From the NCBI GenBank assembly GCA_013695335.1, contig JACDAR010000056.1:1-5373 (forward strand): DNA of 5,373 bases, written 5' to 3'. Below are positions 4,808 through 5,373 of this stretch, in pieces (within the stretch, counting starts at the first letter, position 1; the number at the start of each line of letters is the position of its first letter). The stretch comes from Rubrobacter sp. Lineage in GTDB: Bacteria; Actinomycetota; Rubrobacteria; Rubrobacterales; Rubrobacteraceae. The translations under genes and the position numbers were made by a program. The notes under the pieces are model-generated. The model did no database searches and had not been told where the DNA came from. It saw only the letters and a list, made by a program, of their open reading frames with translations.

Positions 4808-4847
4808 AACGACCGTGTTCCCTGTTAGGTATTATAAGAATTAGTGA

Positions 4848-5201
4848 CTAGAGGAAGTTGATCACGTATGGGCCGAAGCTCCGGGGGTGTTCCTGTTTGG
4901 TTTCCGCCCAGCGTGAGAGGGCGTGGGCTATTCTCTCCGGCCTGCTGGAGGGTAGGCTACGGGGTACGATCAGGACTCCCCTATGCGGCTCCTCCTTGCG
5001 GAAGAACTCGGCCGTGAAGCGTATGAAGTCGTCGCGGTTGCGGGTGACGAACACGTACCCCTCTCGTGCCGCATAGCGCAGTTGCTCGGGGTCCGAGAGG
5101 CTGGTACGACCCAGCTCGTGAACGCTCTCAGCCTCCAACCCGAGCCCACGTGTCACCTCGGCGATGCTGGGCGGCAGATCCTCGTCCAGGAGGAACTTCA
5201 A
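4848..5201 (-). CDS. DUF5615 PIN-like toxin
   Basis: A 117-residue protein of the DUF5615 (PIN-like, Mut7-C related) family, probable RNase toxins of type II toxin-antitoxin pairs. The N-terminus MKFLLDEDLPPSIAE carries the first acidic residues (D6, D8). SVHELGRTSLSDPEQLRYAAREG supplies D37 and E39. FVTRNRDDFIRFT holds the third acidic cluster (D57, D58). GVLIVPRSLPSSRPERIAHALSRW is the family's C-terminal strand-helix. The length is normal for the family, so the gene looks intact. Translation starts at TTG, which overlaps the upstream antitoxin stop as TTGA (5201-5198). No Shine-Dalgarno site is seen, so synthesis probably depends on coupling to the antitoxin. It is convergent with rep and could stabilise the replicon. 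Activity is known for relatives by homology only. Confidence 0.85.
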   Translation of the reverse strand: MKFLLDEDLPPSIAEVTRGLGLEAESVHELGRTSLSDPEQLRYAAREGYVFVTRNRDDFIRFTAEFFRKEEPHRGVLIVPRSLPSSRPERIAHALSRWAETKQEHPRSFGPYVINFL

Positions 5202-5373
5202 GCCGATTCGGATGCACCGGACTCGTCCGAGCCCGACTCATCGGAGACGGGACCACCAGGCCGCGTGAACGGATACTCGCTCCACACTCGCTCGGCCGTC
5301 CAACGATCCTCCCGCTCCAGCCTGGCGTCTATCTCCCGCGGATAGAGTTCATAGTATCCGAGCGCGGCCCTGA
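5198..5373 (-). CDS. DUF433-type antitoxin, C-terminal part (cut by window edge)
   Basis: The 57 visible codons read RAALGYYELYPREIDARLER, EDRWTAERVWSEYPF, then an acidic tail. The first block matches the end of DUF433 proteins (..V.AAL.YY..HP.EIDA.L...), small helix-turn-helix proteins commonly encoded just before DUF5615 toxins. The DNA-binding N-terminus is beyond the right edge. Its stop overlaps the toxin TTG start by two bases. The tail repeats SDESG twice and then ASESA (5201-5245); an acidic, probably unstructured tail could mask the toxin or offer a protease entry point. By analogy with type II systems, it would neutralise the toxin and repress the shared promoter, which is outside the window. 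Confidence 0.75.
   Translation of the reverse strand, partial: RAALGYYELYPREIDARLEREDRWTAERVWSEYPFTRPGGPVSDESGSDESGASESA

Overview
The window is GC-rich bacterial DNA. Its core is a plasmid-type replicon: an iteron origin, a Rep initiator gene and a toxin-antitoxin pair. Around this core are transposon debris and a truncated chromosomal-type gene. The host is not fixed by the sequence. High GC, TTG/GTG starts, an RPA-family Rep (known from large Deinococcus/Thermus and Rubrobacter-type plasmids), an ISL3 transposase and a DUF433/DUF5615 pair suggest an extremophilic actinobacterium such as Rubrobacter, or the Deinococcus-Thermus group. This is inference.

Left part (1-1173). The C-terminal third of an ISL3-family transposase enters from the left edge and is followed by a probable IS right end near 467. 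Two small plus-strand genes of unknown function follow (587-844 and 851-1072). Next is an exact tandem pair of 20-bp repeats (1110-1149), possibly the relic of another mobile-element end.

Middle part (1174-2920, minus strand). A gene fragment related to PEP synthase/rifampicin phosphotransferase keeps the end of the ATP-binding domain and part of the linker but lacks both ends. Its upstream edge stops immediately beside the first iteron. Its downstream edge runs into two or three tiny overlapping ORFs (41 and 95 codons) of unknown function.

Origin (2921-3285). Seven 18-bp iterons lie on a strict 22-bp period in groups of two and five. They are followed by a GC-rich inverted repeat, a T-rich low-GC stretch with GTTAT repeats (candidate DNA unwinding element), a TTGTTAACAA palindrome and the rep ribosome binding site.

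Right part (3286-5373). The 480-residue Rep protein joins an RPA-type iteron-binding initiator to a C-terminal copy of DnaA domain I, the part of DnaA that contacts helicase and other partners. It carries no AAA+ domain. Facing it is a minus-strand pair: a DUF433-type antitoxin (cut by the window edge) and a DUF5615 PIN-like toxin, coupled by a TTGA overlap. Together, origin, Rep and addiction module look like the maintenance core of a plasmid or an integrated plasmid. The fusion Rep, with no canonical DnaA box seen nearby, is the most interesting system here.
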